Shown: positions 7,408-15,958, counted from the first letter of the stretch. The stretch: 64,000 nucleotides of DNA from UBA2241 sp963777895 (GCA_963777895.1 CAVZSF010000004.1:344283-408282), one strand, 5' to 3'. Numbers and translations: made by a program. Notes: generated from the letters alone by a model not told the origin.

Positions 7408-8457
7408 TTATCGCCGTTCCTGCGCGTCAGAGCAGCGGCACGCGGTCTCTAGATGTTCAGCCTGCACCCCGTCGACGTACGTGAGGCTGCGGCCCGCGCG
7501 CTCGATGTTCGGGTAGCCTTCGCGGGCCGCCAGCAGCCGCTCCAAGCCGAAGCCGAGCCCGACCCAGGGCTCCATGATGCCCCAGTTGGGGTCCAGCGGG
7601 TGAGGCCCTGTGGCCGCCGAGCACACTTCCTGCCCGCCTACCTCCACGTCGACCATCTCGCCGTAGACCTCGGAGGTGGTGCGCACCAGTTCGAAGTCGG
7701 CGATGCCGGCGGCCGCCATGACGAGGCGGGCGAGCTCGTCGAGGCGGGCGCCGCACTCCTCCTGCGCCCGCCCCAGCTCGACCAGGTTCAGCATCGTGAA
7801 CTCGTTGAGATGATGGCTGCCCTTGCTGTCTTTGCGGAAGCACGAGCCGATCTCGAAGATGCCGAAGGGACGGCTCCAGAGGCGGCCCAGCTTGCGCATG
7901 ACCGTGTACAGATTGGGCGCGAGCATGGGCCGCAGGCACGAGCCGTCCTCCAGCCAGAAGACCTGTTCGCGGAGCGGGTGGCCGCGTTCGACGCCCATCT
8001 TGTCGAGGGCTTCGGCGCTGATGATGGCGGGCGTCACGACCTCGACGAAGCCCTCGCCGGTGAGCGTGGCGCGCAGGGCCGTCTGCAGCTCGACGAGACG
8101 CGGGACGCGCCGTTCGCGTCGCAGCTCGTCGAGCTGCGCCCTGCCGGCGCGTCCCAGCTCGTCCTCGAGCCGCTTGAAGGCCGCGTCCCGCTCGGCCACC
8201 GACGCGAACCCCGTGTCGACCGCCTCGGGGTCCGCCCCAAGCTCCCTCAGGCGCTGCGCCTGGGTCGTCGTCAGGCGGACCGGGTCGGAGCCGCCCTCAA
8301 CGCCGCCGGTCATCGCGTCGCCCGCGGCAGCTTCCGCGTCGCCCGCGGCAGCTTCCGCCCCGCCTGCGGCAGCTTCCGCGTCGCCCGCGGCGTTCTCTGC
8401 GGCGCCGTTCCCAGCGGCGCTGTTCCCTGCCGCGCCGTCGCCTGCCGCGCCGTTCAT
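7408..8457 (-). CDS. pylSc: PylSc, catalytic subunit of pyrrolysyl-tRNA synthetase
   Basis: 349 residues. Class II synthetase core that attaches pyrrolysine to tRNA-Pyl. LRPMLAPNLY (175-184), FEIGSCFRKD (201-210), EFTMLNLVELG (219-229), QEVCSAATGP (276-285) and PWVGLGFGLERLL (297-309) match PylS over motifs 2 and 3. Tyr184, Asn224, Tyr265 and Trp298 correspond to M. mazei Tyr306, Asn346, Tyr384 and Trp417, which form the pyrrolysine pocket. Val226 replaces Cys348, as in the Desulfitobacterium enzyme. Residues 1-48 are an Ala/Gly/Glu/Asp repeat tract not needed for the fold; ATG 8313 would give 302 residues, closer to the usual 288. ATG 8457 overlaps the amidase stop (ATGA), suggesting translational coupling. 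It ends in TAA, and its tRNA-binding half is the separate pylSn. Confidence 0.96.
   Translation of the reverse strand: MNGAAGDGAAGNSAAGNGAAENAAGDAEAAAGGAEAAAGDAEAAAGDAMTGGVEGGSDPVRLTTTQAQRLRELGADPEAVDTGFASVAERDAAFKRLEDELGRAGRAQLDELRRERRVPRLVELQTALRATLTGEGFVEVVTPAIISAEALDKMGVERGHPLREQVFWLEDGSCLRPMLAPNLYTVMRKLGRLWSRPFGIFEIGSCFRKDSKGSHHLNEFTMLNLVELGRAQEECGARLDELARLVMAAAGIADFELVRTTSEVYGEMVDVEVGGQEVCSAATGPHPLDPNWGIMEPWVGLGFGLERLLAAREGYPNIERAGRSLTYVDGVQAEHLETACRCSDAQERR
8315..8398 (-). repeat. four 21-bp tandem repeats at the 5' end of pylSc
   Basis: Four consecutive 21-base units. The first two (8315-8335, 8336-8356) are identical, and the next two are diverged. They encode a seven-residue Asp/Ala/Glu/Ala/Ala/Ala/Gly-type repeat, producing a flexible low-complexity N-terminal tail in frame. 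Confidence 0.8.
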
Positions 8458-9593
8458 GCCGACCCGGGCGCGTCGCGCTCGGAGAGCGGCACCGCGTCTT
8501 TCGGTGGCGCGACCGGTGCATCGGGCAGAGGCGCCCGCGCGAGGTAGTCACCGAGCCCGCCCACGATGGCGGTGGCGACGTGGTCGACGAAGTCCAGTCG
8601 CCTCGCCCACGCCTCGTCCTCCGGGCTCGACAGGAAGAGCGGCTCGACGAGCAGGCTGATGGCGCGCGGCTCCCGGAGGAGCGCGTAGTTGCGGCCGAAC
8701 CCACCCAGGTAGGGGGTGCCATGGCCGGCCAGCCGGGTCCCTACGTAGTCGGCCAGGCGCCGGCCGTGTTCGGAGTAGTAGTGATTGCGCTGGAAGTAGT
8801 AGCCGGCGGCGCCGCGGGCCGCCGGCGAGTCGCTGCCGTTGGCGTGAAGCGAGACGAAGTAGGCGGCGTCGGCCGCGATCACCCTGTCGGCGCGCTCGTA
8901 GAGCGGCACCTCGACGTCCGCGCTCCGGGTCAGGGTCACCGTGCAGCCTTCCGCCCGGAGCAGCTCGTCCATCCGCAGGGCGAGCGCCAGAGTCAGGTCC
9001 TTCTCGACGACGCCGCCGGGCGAGACCAGGCCGCGATCGGCGCCGCCGTGGCCGGGGTCCACCGCCACCCTCTGGCCGGCAAGGCTCTGCACGGCCACGT
9101 AGCCGCCGTCCCGGTCGGGGATCTTCTTGCCCATCCGTCCCGACTCCGCCTTGCGCACCGCCTCGAGCTGGCGCAGGGTCTTCTCGCCCACGATGCCGTC
9201 GACGAGCAACCCGGCGTTGCGCTGGAAGTCCAGCACGGCGCGCTCGACGTCCTCGTCGTGGATGCCGCGCTCCGGTCCCGCGTTGAAGCCGAGCAGGTTG
9301 AGCTTCACCTGCAGGGCGAGCACGTCGTCGCCGCGGAAGTGGGGCTCCCGCAGGTACAGCAGGCGGTCGCCCAGTTCGTGGCCCGCCTCGACGAGCTCGC
9401 GCCACGTGTTGTCGCCGACGACCCCGTCGACGAGCAGCCCGCGACGCTGCTGAAAGGCGAGCGCGGCATGCCGCGTGTGAGGGCCGAAGAAGCCGTCGAC
9501 GCCCTCGTTGCCGAGCACGAAGCCGAGGGCGCGCAGGCGGGTCTGCACGTCCGAGACTTCCTTGCCGCGGTCGCCGAGTGTGAGGTTGCGCAC
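8454..9593 (-). CDS. N-acetylmuramoyl-L-alanine amidase with two peptidoglycan-binding domains
   Basis: 379 residues. Two PG_binding_1 repeats (about 8-70 and 85-150; each with ALGF/LLGF...DGxxGxxT) precede an Amidase_3 catalytic domain. VAVDPGHGG (about residue 175) supplies the first zinc-binding His, a Glu follows in the VVEKDLTLAL segment, and VSLHANG supplies another His. It cleaves the amide bond between muramic acid and L-Ala in the cell wall. There is no clear signal peptide at the N terminus, so export may be non-classical or signal-independent. GTG 9593 has AGGAG eight bases upstream. It is followed by pylSc with a four-base overlap and preceded by uppP on the same strand. Confidence 0.92.
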   Translation of the reverse strand: MRNLTLGDRGKEVSDVQTRLRALGFVLGNEGVDGFFGPHTRHAALAFQQRRGLLVDGVVGDNTWRELVEAGHELGDRLLYLREPHFRGDDVLALQVKLNLLGFNAGPERGIHDEDVERAVLDFQRNAGLLVDGIVGEKTLRQLEAVRKAESGRMGKKIPDRDGGYVAVQSLAGQRVAVDPGHGGADRGLVSPGGVVEKDLTLALALRMDELLRAEGCTVTLTRSADVEVPLYERADRVIAADAAYFVSLHANGSDSPAARGAAGYYFQRNHYYSEHGRRLADYVGTRLAGHGTPYLGGFGRNYALLREPRAISLLVEPLFLSSPEDEAWARRLDFVDHVATAIVGGLGDYLARAPLPDAPVAPPKDAVPLSERDAPGSA

Positions 9594-9713
9594 CGTCCGC
9601 TCCTGGGTGTGGGAAGGCGGGGGAGGAGCCCCGCGACAGTGTACACGAGCGGGGACGGCGGCGAGGCTGACGGGGACGCGGGACGGCAGCGAGGCGGGCT
9701 GGCGCCGCCGGCC

Positions 9714-10562
9714 TCAGATCCCCGTGAAGGCGCGCGCCCCGGCGAGCATGAGGATGAGGGCGCCGAAGCCCACCACGAGACGGTAGATCACGAAGGGCGT
9801 GAAGTCGTGGCGGCGCAGGTAGGCGAGCAGCCACCAGATGGCCGCGAGCCCGCTCAGCGCCGCCGACGCGATGCCGACGGCGAAGGGCATGGCGGCGCCC
9901 GCCGGAAGGCCGTCCTGCGCGACCTCCAGCCCTTTGTAAAGGGCGGCGCCGCCGATCACGGGGATGCTCATGAGGAAGGAGTAGCGGGCGGCCGCCTCAC
10001 GGTTGAGCCGCAGCAGGAGGCCGGTCACCATCGTGATGCCGGAACGCGAGACGCCGGGCGCCAGGGCGGCGGCCTGGGCGACGCCGACGACGAGGGCGCC
10101 GCCCCACGTGAGGTCTTCCATCTCGCGGTCCTTGCGGGAGAGCCTGTCCACGACGTACATCACGAGACCGAAGACGATGAGCAGGACGGCGATCATCCAG
10201 GGCTTGCCGAGGCGGTTCACGATCACGTCCTCGAAGGCGACGCCGACGATGCCCGCCGGGATGGTGCTGATGAGGATGAGCCAGGCCAGCTTGCCTTCCG
10301 GCGTGTCGATGCGGCGTCGCCTGATGGTGCCGAACCACGCGGAGATCAGGGTGAGGATGTCGCGCCAGAAGTAGACCAGCAGCGAGATGAACGTCCCAAG
10401 GTGCAGGGCGACGTCGAAGGTCTTGTTCAGGCCGGGGTTCTCGAGAAGCACGTGCCAGTTGAAGAGCCACGGCACGAGGATGAGGTGTCCCGAGCTGGAG
10501 ATCGGCAGGAACTCGGTGAGCCCCTGGACGATGCCCAGGATGATAGCCTGCAGGACGGTCAT
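9714..10562 (-). CDS. uppP: undecaprenyl-diphosphatase UppP (BacA)
   Basis: 282 residues and about eight transmembrane helices. Family signatures are EFLPISSSGHLIL (residues about 17-29) and PGVSRSGITMVTGLLLRL (about 170-187), the two conserved active-site regions. It removes a phosphate from undecaprenyl diphosphate on the outer face of the membrane so that the lipid carrier for cell-wall synthesis can be reused. It precedes the amidase on the same strand by 120 bases, making a wall-metabolism pair. Confidence 0.97.
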   Translation of the reverse strand: MTVLQAIILGIVQGLTEFLPISSSGHLILVPWLFNWHVLLENPGLNKTFDVALHLGTFISLLVYFWRDILTLISAWFGTIRRRRIDTPEGKLAWLILISTIPAGIVGVAFEDVIVNRLGKPWMIAVLLIVFGLVMYVVDRLSRKDREMEDLTWGGALVVGVAQAAALAPGVSRSGITMVTGLLLRLNREAAARYSFLMSIPVIGGAALYKGLEVAQDGLPAGAAMPFAVGIASAALSGLAAIWWLLAYLRRHDFTPFVIYRLVVGFGALILMLAGARAFTGI

Positions 10563-10627
10563 GGCGTCCTAGTCTAGCAGTTGGCTCCGGGACGCCTCTG
10601 GATCGCGACGAGACGCGGAGGAGCGGC

Positions 10628-11038
10628 GTGAGCGAGCACGTGACGGCGCGGTGGACGGGCGAGGGCTTGCGCTTCGAGGCCGAGACCAAGCACGGGCGGA
10701 CCGTGCTGGGCTCGAGCCTGGACGAAGCGACGGGGACGCCGACGCCCATCGAGATGCTCGCCGCGGCACTGGGGGCGTGCACCGGCATGGACGTCGTATC
10801 GGTCCTCCTGAAGATGAGGCAGCCGCTGGAGGAGCTTTGGGTCGAAGTGACGGGCGAGCGCGCCGAGGAACACCCCAAGCGGTACGTGAGTTTCGAGCTC
10901 GTGTATCACGCCAGGGGCGCGGTGGACGCGGCCCGGATGGCGCGGGCGATACAACTCTCGGAGGAGCGGTACTGCGGCGTCGAGGCCACCTTGCGGCCCT
11001 CGACGCCGATCACGTCGCGGTACGAGATCCACGCCTGA
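10628..11038 (+). CDS. OsmC-family protein
   Basis: 136 residues. It shows the OsmC/Ohr fold pattern: an N-terminal beta sheet, PTPIEMLAAALGACTGMDVVSVLLKM around the conserved cysteine (about residue 56), then a second half ending in PITSRYEI. Only one clear redox cysteine of the usual pair is seen in this segment, and the second (YCGVEATL, about residue 118) is in place. Family members reduce organic hydroperoxides or handle stress; the exact role is not known. GTG 10628 has GGAGGAG upstream. It diverges from uppP. Confidence 0.85.
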   Translation: MSEHVTARWTGEGLRFEAETKHGRTVLGSSLDEATGTPTPIEMLAAALGACTGMDVVSVLLKMRQPLEELWVEVTGERAEEHPKRYVSFELVYHARGAVDAARMARAIQLSEERYCGVEATLRPSTPITSRYEIHA

Positions 11039-11047
11039 GGGTTGCCA

Positions 11048-11091
11048 CTACATCCACCGTGTTTACAGGTGGTAGCCGGCAGCGGTAGTAT
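11048..11091 (+). promoter_or_regulatory. promoter and overlapping dyad of the SufR-like regulator
   Basis: TTTACA (11062-11067) and TAGTAT (11086-11091) are spaced by 18 bases, a good vegetative promoter. An imperfect dyad, CTACatCCACC (11048-11058) against GGTGGTAG (11068-11075), straddles the -35 box. This is the arrangement expected for autorepression by the helix-turn-helix protein encoded just downstream. Confidence 0.5.
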
Positions 11092-11121
11092 CGGGCCAGC
11101 GCGAGCCCCAGAAGGAGCCAG

Positions 11122-11838
11122 GTGGATCTCGACCACGAGCTGTCGGCCGTCCTCGCCGACGATACCCGCTACCACATCTATCGGTCGGTCGCCGAGCAGG
11201 GCGGCAGGGACGTCACGGTCAGCGACATCGCGGGAGAGTTTCACCTCCATCCCAACGTCGCCCGCATGCACCTCTCCAAGCTGGAGCAGGCGGGCTTCCT
11301 CGTGACCGACCTGCGCAAGACGAGCGGAGGCGGCCGGCCGGCGAAGCTGTACCGGCTGAGCGACCGGGTCGTGACCTTCGGCTTCCCGCCGCGGCGTTAC
11401 GAGCTCCTTGCCAGGCTCGCCCTTTCCGCACTCTCCGTCGACGGCTCGGCCGACCACGCGTGCGAGGCGTGCCGCGAGGCCGGCCTGGCGGAAGGCCGGC
11501 GGGTGCTTGCGGGCGAGCCCCGTCCGCCTCGTTCGAAGGACGAAGTGACAGCCGTTGTGCGTCACATCGCCGACGAGCAGGGGATGCTGCCCGACCTCGT
11601 GTGGCGCGGCGACGCGCTGCACGTGACCGTCCACAACTGCGCCTTCCGCGAGCTCTCCGGCGCCGACCCGACGCTGGTGTGCGGTATGCACCGCTCCTTC
11701 CTCGAGGGTGTCGTCGAGGTGGTGATGGCGGAGCTGGGGAGCGTCGATTTCGCGGTCGCGGAGCAGTCGATCAGCTGCGGCGCGGACTGCTGCGAACTGG
11801 TGTGTACGCCCGTCGAGTGGGTACAGCAAGGGCTGTGA
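11122..11838 (+). CDS. SufR-like winged-helix regulator with cysteine cluster
   Basis: 238 residues. An N-terminal winged helix-turn-helix (about 1-75: VSDIAGEFHLHPNVARMHLSKLEQAGFL then GRPAKLYRLS) belongs to the ArsR/COG2345 group. The C-terminal half has cysteines in CEAC (about 114-117), NCAF (about 174), VCGMH (about 189) and SCGADCCELVC (about 219-229), close to the NC..C.MH..C pattern by which SufR binds an iron-sulfur cluster. I infer a redox- or iron-sulfur-responsive repressor. GTG 11122 has AAGGAG upstream. The stop overlaps the next start (GTGA), so it heads a small operon. The target is unknown apart from its own promoter. Confidence 0.8.
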   Translation: MDLDHELSAVLADDTRYHIYRSVAEQGGRDVTVSDIAGEFHLHPNVARMHLSKLEQAGFLVTDLRKTSGGGRPAKLYRLSDRVVTFGFPPRRYELLARLALSALSVDGSADHACEACREAGLAEGRRVLAGEPRPPRSKDEVTAVVRHIADEQGMLPDLVWRGDALHVTVHNCAFRELSGADPTLVCGMHRSFLEGVVEVVMAELGSVDFAVAEQSISCGADCCELVCTPVEWVQQGL

Positions 11839-12302
11839 CCGTCGACGAGGCCATCCAGGAACTCCTCAGCATCTCGACAGACGTACGCGCCGTCGCCATC
11901 CTCGATGCGGACGGCGCGCTCGTCGGTTCGGGGCCCGGTGCCGTGAGCACCGGCGTGGGCGCGACGGGCGGCCGCCTCTGGGAGGCGGCCGCCCGTCGCG
12001 CCTCGTCCGCCGGCGCCGCGCCGCTCGAGCACGTCGTAGTCGACGTCGGTGGCGCCTCAGTAGCGGCCGTCGAGTCCGGCGGGCGCCGCATCCTCGCGCT
12101 CACCGGACCCGAGCCGCCCGTCGGCCTCGTTCTCTTCGACCTGCGCACCTGCCTGACGGACGCCTTCGCCGTGGATGCCGCCAAGGCGAGCGCCACGGAT
12201 GGCGCCGGCGCGGGTGGCGTTGACGCCACCCTCGCGGACGACTCCGCAACGGAACAGGCGACCGGCGATACCGGACCCGCCGCCGGCGAGGAGCAGGCTT
12301 GA
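11835..12302 (+). CDS. roadblock/LC7-like domain protein
   Basis: 155 residues. Residues about 1-110 have the alternating pattern of a Roadblock/LC7 fold: AIQELLSISTDVRAVAILDADGALVGSG, then GRLWEAAARR, a VVVDVGGASVAAVE strand, and RRILALTGPEPPVGLVLFDLR. The last 45 residues are an Ala/Asp/Gly-rich tail. Such proteins act with small GTPases or as scaffolds, but no GTPase gene is in view. It overlaps the regulator by four bases and the next small gene by four, so the three are co-translated. Confidence 0.6.
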   Translation: MTVDEAIQELLSISTDVRAVAILDADGALVGSGPGAVSTGVGATGGRLWEAAARRASSAGAAPLEHVVVDVGGASVAAVESGGRRILALTGPEPPVGLVLFDLRTCLTDAFAVDAAKASATDGAGAGGVDATLADDSATEQATGDTGPAAGEEQA

Positions 12303-12517
12303 AGGCGAAGAGCGCCGTCATCGGCGGCGTCTTCGTGGGCGGGCTCGCTGTGATCGCCTACATCATGCGCGGCGGGCGGAAGGCGAGGCAGGCAGCCCCG
12401 CCCGTGCAGTTCGGTCTTGCCGACGGCGCCGTCCACACGCTCGGCGAGGCAGACGCGGACGCCGCGGAGCTCCGCGAGCTCGGGTCCGCCGTCGCCCGCG
12501 CCCTCGAGGCGCGCTGA
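12299..12517 (+). CDS. small single-pass membrane protein
   Basis: 72 residues from TTG 12299, overlapping the preceding stop (TTGA). Residues about 5-24 form one transmembrane helix (AVIGGVFVGGLAVIAYIM), followed by a basic patch and an acidic cytoplasmic tail. No family is recognised. It ends two bases before the tldD start codon, so it belongs to the regulator-roadblock-tldDE run. Confidence 0.6.
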   Translation: MKAKSAVIGGVFVGGLAVIAYIMRGGRKARQAAPPVQFGLADGAVHTLGEADADAAELRELGSAVARALEAR

Positions 12518-12518
12518 C

Positions 12519-13922
12519 ATGGGCCTGGACCAGCTGCATCCGCAGCTGCTGCAGGCCGTCATGACGCGCGCCCTGAAGCGGGGCGGCGACTTCGCCGAGG
12601 TCTTCGCCGAGGACCGGGACGGGCTGAACCTGCGCCTCGACGACGGCCGCCTCGAGCAGGTCACCGGCGGCCGCGAACGCGGCGCCGCCGTGCGCCTGCT
12701 GAGCGGGGAACACACCTACTACGCTTACACCGACGAGCTCGACGAGGGCTCGCTCCTGGCGGCGGCCGACGCCGTCGCCGCGGCTCTGCCCGGCGACGCC
12801 GCCGCGGCCGCCGCGGTCGTCGATCTCGGCCCCGTGAGCAGCAACCCGACCGACCACCCCGTGCTGATCCCGCCGGACCAGGTCGAGGTCGCGCGCAAGG
12901 CCGCGCTCGTGCGGGCCGCCGACGAGGAGGCGCGCGCCGGCGGCGCCGAGGTCGTGCAGGTCACGGCCGGCTACGCCGACATGGTGCAGCACGTCCTCAT
13001 CGCGAACTCGCTCGGCGAGCTCGTCGCCGACGAGCGCACGCGCACGCGCCTGAGCGTGCAGGTGGTGGCCCGTCGCGACGGCGTCATCCAGACGGGCCAC
13101 CAGACCGTGGGCGCCAGCCGGGGCTTCGAGCTGCTCGACGAGCGGGCCGTCCTCGAGGTGGCGCGCGAGGCGGCGGCCAAGGCCCTGGTGATGCTCGACG
13201 CCGAGCCGGCTCCTGTCGGCCTCATGCCGGTGGTGCTCGCCAACGGCTTCGGCGGCACGCTCTTCCATGAGGCCTGCGGCCACGGCCTGGAGGCCGACGC
13301 CATCGCCAAGGGGGCCAGCATCTACGCCGGTCGCATGGGCGACATCGTGGCGGTCGCCGGTCTCGACGCCTACGACGACGGCAGCCTGGCCAACGGCTGG
13401 GGCTCTCAGGCCTACGACGACGAAGGCGTGCCGACGCAGCGCACCAAGGTGATCGAGGACGGACGTCTCACGGGCTATCTCTACGACAGGCTCCGCGCCC
13501 GGCAGCTCGGCGCGCCGCCAAGCGGCAATGGGCGGCGGCAGTCGTTCCGGCATGTGCCCATCCCGCGCATGACGACCACGTACATCGCCCCCGGCGGCCT
13601 GTCGCCGGAGGACGTGATCGCGGCGACGCCGCGCGGCTTCTACGCCAAGAGCCTCGCCGGCGGGCAGGTCGAGCCGGCGAGCGGCAACTTCGTCTTCGGC
13701 GTCGCCGAGGGCTACCTCATCGAGGACGGCAAGGTCACGAGACCGCTGCGTGGAGCGACCTTGGTCGGCAGCGGGATCGACGTGCTCATGAAGATCGACC
13801 TGATCGGCGACGACTTCGACGTCAAGTCGGGCATCTGCGGCAAGGACGGGCAGGGCGTCCCGGTGGGGACCGGGCAGGCGACGCTGCGCATCGCCGAGAT
13901 GACGGTGGGGGGCACCGGGTGA
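12519..13922 (+). CDS. tldD: metalloprotease TldD
   Basis: 467 residues, the usual length. The HEACGH motif (about residue 250) is the HExxxH zinc site of TldD. LFHEACGHGLEADAI and the C-terminal SGICGKDGQGVPVGTGQ segment are family signatures. With TldE it makes a heterodimeric peptidase that trims unfolded peptides, such as microcin or antitoxin substrates. ATG 12519 is chosen because it directly follows the upstream stop and begins the MGLDQLHPQLL helix. tldE follows after 40 bases. Confidence 0.95.
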   Translation: MGLDQLHPQLLQAVMTRALKRGGDFAEVFAEDRDGLNLRLDDGRLEQVTGGRERGAAVRLLSGEHTYYAYTDELDEGSLLAAADAVAAALPGDAAAAAAVVDLGPVSSNPTDHPVLIPPDQVEVARKAALVRAADEEARAGGAEVVQVTAGYADMVQHVLIANSLGELVADERTRTRLSVQVVARRDGVIQTGHQTVGASRGFELLDERAVLEVAREAAAKALVMLDAEPAPVGLMPVVLANGFGGTLFHEACGHGLEADAIAKGASIYAGRMGDIVAVAGLDAYDDGSLANGWGSQAYDDEGVPTQRTKVIEDGRLTGYLYDRLRARQLGAPPSGNGRRQSFRHVPIPRMTTTYIAPGGLSPEDVIAATPRGFYAKSLAGGQVEPASGNFVFGVAEGYLIEDGKVTRPLRGATLVGSGIDVLMKIDLIGDDFDVKSGICGKDGQGVPVGTGQATLRIAEMTVGGTG

Positions 13923-13962
13923 CGATGCAGGTCTTGCAGTCGAGAAGGGATGCGAAGCGCTG

Positions 13963-15303
13963 ATGTTCGACATCGCGGACAAGGCGCTGGAGCGGGCGAC
14001 CGGTCTCGGCGCGCGCGACGTCGAGGTCTATGCGGAGCGCGCCGCGTCGCGGCGCATCAGGGTGTTCGAGGGCGAGGTCGAGCAGCTGACCGCGGCGCGG
14101 CGCCGCGGCATCGGCGTGCGCGTCTTCAAGGACGGCGCCGTCGGGTACGCCTCGACGTCGGACCTGGGCGACGGCGGGCTCGACGAGGTCGTCGAGCGGG
14201 CCGTCGCTTTGGCCGACGCGGCCGACGCGGACCCGGCGCGGGCGCTGCCGGACTCTCAGGGCGAGCCCGCGGACGTCGACCCGTTCGACGAGCGCCTCGC
14301 GCGCGCGAGCGACGAGCAACGCATCGAGATCGCCCTCTCGATCGAGCGCGAGGCCTTGGCCGCCGATCCGCGCGTGAAGAGTGTCGAGACCACGGCGTAC
14401 GTCGACGCCGAGGGCGAGGTCTTTCTCGCCACCTCGGCGGGCCTGCGCCGCAGCTACCGCGCCACGCAGTGCTACGCCTTCGCCTACGTGCTCGCCGAGC
14501 AGGACGGCCAGGTCGAGACAGGCGAGTCCTACACGGTCGGACGGGCCCTGCAGGACCTGGACGGACCGGCCTGCGGCCGCGAGGCGGCCGAACGGGCCGC
14601 CCGCCTGCTCGGGGCACGCAAGTGCCCCTCGATGCGGGCGGCCGTCGTGCTCGACCCGTTCGTCTCGGCCTCGTTCTTCGGCGTGCTCTCGTCGGCGCTT
14701 ACCGCCGAGGCCGTGCAGAAGGGCCGCTCACTCTTCGCCGGCAAGGAAGGCGGGCGGGTCGCCGATCCGCTCTTCAGCCTCCTGGACGACGGCACGCACG
14801 CCGACGGTCTGGAGAGCGCTCCCTTCGACGGCGAGGGCGTGCCTTCGCAGCGCACCACGCTCGTCGCCGATGGCATCCTTCAAGGGTTCCTCCATGACTC
14901 CTACACGGCGCGCAAGGCGGGCACGGCCTCGACCGGGAACGGCCTGCGCGGCGGCTACCAGGGTCCGCCTTCCGTGCGGCCCACCAACCTCATCGTCGCC
15001 GGCCGGGCGACGCCGCTCGACGACTTGATCGGCGGCGTCGACAAGGGCGTGCTCGTGACCGACGCCGTCGGTGTCCACTCCGGCGCGAACCCCGTGTCGG
15101 GCGAGTTCTCGGTCGGCATCAGCGGGATCCTGATCGAGAACGGCCGGCTCACCACCCCGGTGCGCGAGGTCACCCTCGCGGGCGATATCATCGGCATGCT
15201 CACCGGGATCCGCGCGCTCGGCGACGACGCGCGCTGGGTGCCGGCGGGCAGCATCCTCACGCCGTCCGTCCTCATTGAGGGGATGGCGGTCGGCGGGACC
15301 TGA
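13963..15303 (+). CDS. pmbA: TldE/PmbA, non-catalytic partner of TldD
   Basis: 446 residues. It has the PmbA/TldD fold (ARDVEVYAERAASRRIRVFEGEVEQ, NGLRGGYQGPPSVRPTNLIV, SGANPVSGEFSVGISGILIENG) but lacks the HExxxH zinc site, as expected of the inactive subunit. The partner in complex is the TldD product just upstream. ATG 13963 begins the MFDIADKALERATG helix. It ends in TGA. Confidence 0.93.
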   Translation: MFDIADKALERATGLGARDVEVYAERAASRRIRVFEGEVEQLTAARRRGIGVRVFKDGAVGYASTSDLGDGGLDEVVERAVALADAADADPARALPDSQGEPADVDPFDERLARASDEQRIEIALSIEREALAADPRVKSVETTAYVDAEGEVFLATSAGLRRSYRATQCYAFAYVLAEQDGQVETGESYTVGRALQDLDGPACGREAAERAARLLGARKCPSMRAAVVLDPFVSASFFGVLSSALTAEAVQKGRSLFAGKEGGRVADPLFSLLDDGTHADGLESAPFDGEGVPSQRTTLVADGILQGFLHDSYTARKAGTASTGNGLRGGYQGPPSVRPTNLIVAGRATPLDDLIGGVDKGVLVTDAVGVHSGANPVSGEFSVGISGILIENGRLTTPVREVTLAGDIIGMLTGIRALGDDARWVPAGSILTPSVLIEGMAVGGT

Positions 15304-15402
15304 GCCGGACCTGACGCGGCGCCTCGTTGGCGGCCGGTGCGGGCGCCGTCGCAGGCGCGCCGGATGCATGACAGGCCCGTTTCCGCGCACGAGGAGGACG
15401 AC

Positions 15403-15933
15403 GTGACCGACCTTGGCGACCGCCTGCTGGCGGCGAGCTACCTCGAGGGCGACTTCATCCTGCGCTCGGGACGGCGCAGCAGGTTCTACCTCGACAAGTA
15501 CCTCTTCGAGACCAAACCCGACCTGCTGCGCGACATCGCCGCCGGCCTCGCCACGAAACTCGCCGCCTACGAGCCCTTCGACCTGCTGGCCGGGCCCGAG
15601 CTCGGCGCGGTCGCGATCGTGGCCGCGCTCTCGCTGGCCAGCGACAAGCCGTTCGTGATCGTCCGCAAGGCGGAGAAAGAGTACGGCACCAAGAAGGCGA
15701 TGGAGGGCAAGGCCGAGGCGGGGCAGCGCGTCGTGGTCGTCGAGGACGTGGTGACGTCCGGCGGCGCCGCCCTCTCGGCGGTGGAGCAGCTGCGCGCCGC
15801 CGGCCTGGAGGTGGCGGCGCTGCTCTGTGTGGTCGACCGCCAGGAGGGCGGCCGCGAGGCGTTCGAGGGCGCCGGGGTCGCGTTTGATCCCCTCTTCACG
15901 GCGACGTCGCTGGGAATCAAGAAGCCAGACTGA
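15403..15933 (+). CDS. pyrE: orotate phosphoribosyltransferase
   Basis: 176 residues. It joins orotate to PRPP to give orotidine 5'-phosphate in pyrimidine synthesis. FILRSGRRSRFYLDKY at the N terminus is the orotate-binding segment, KAEKEYGTKKAMEG is the flexible catalytic loop with the active-site Lys, and VVVVEDVVTSGGA is the PRPP-binding motif. GTG 15403 follows GAGGAGG by six bases. Longer in-frame reading from 15337 has no ribosome site. Confidence 0.95.
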   Translation: MTDLGDRLLAASYLEGDFILRSGRRSRFYLDKYLFETKPDLLRDIAAGLATKLAAYEPFDLLAGPELGAVAIVAALSLASDKPFVIVRKAEKEYGTKKAMEGKAEAGQRVVVVEDVVTSGGAALSAVEQLRAAGLEVAALLCVVDRQEGGREAFEGAGVAFDPLFTATSLGIKKPD

Positions 15934-15958
15934 CGCCTCAGCTCGTCACGAGGCAGCC

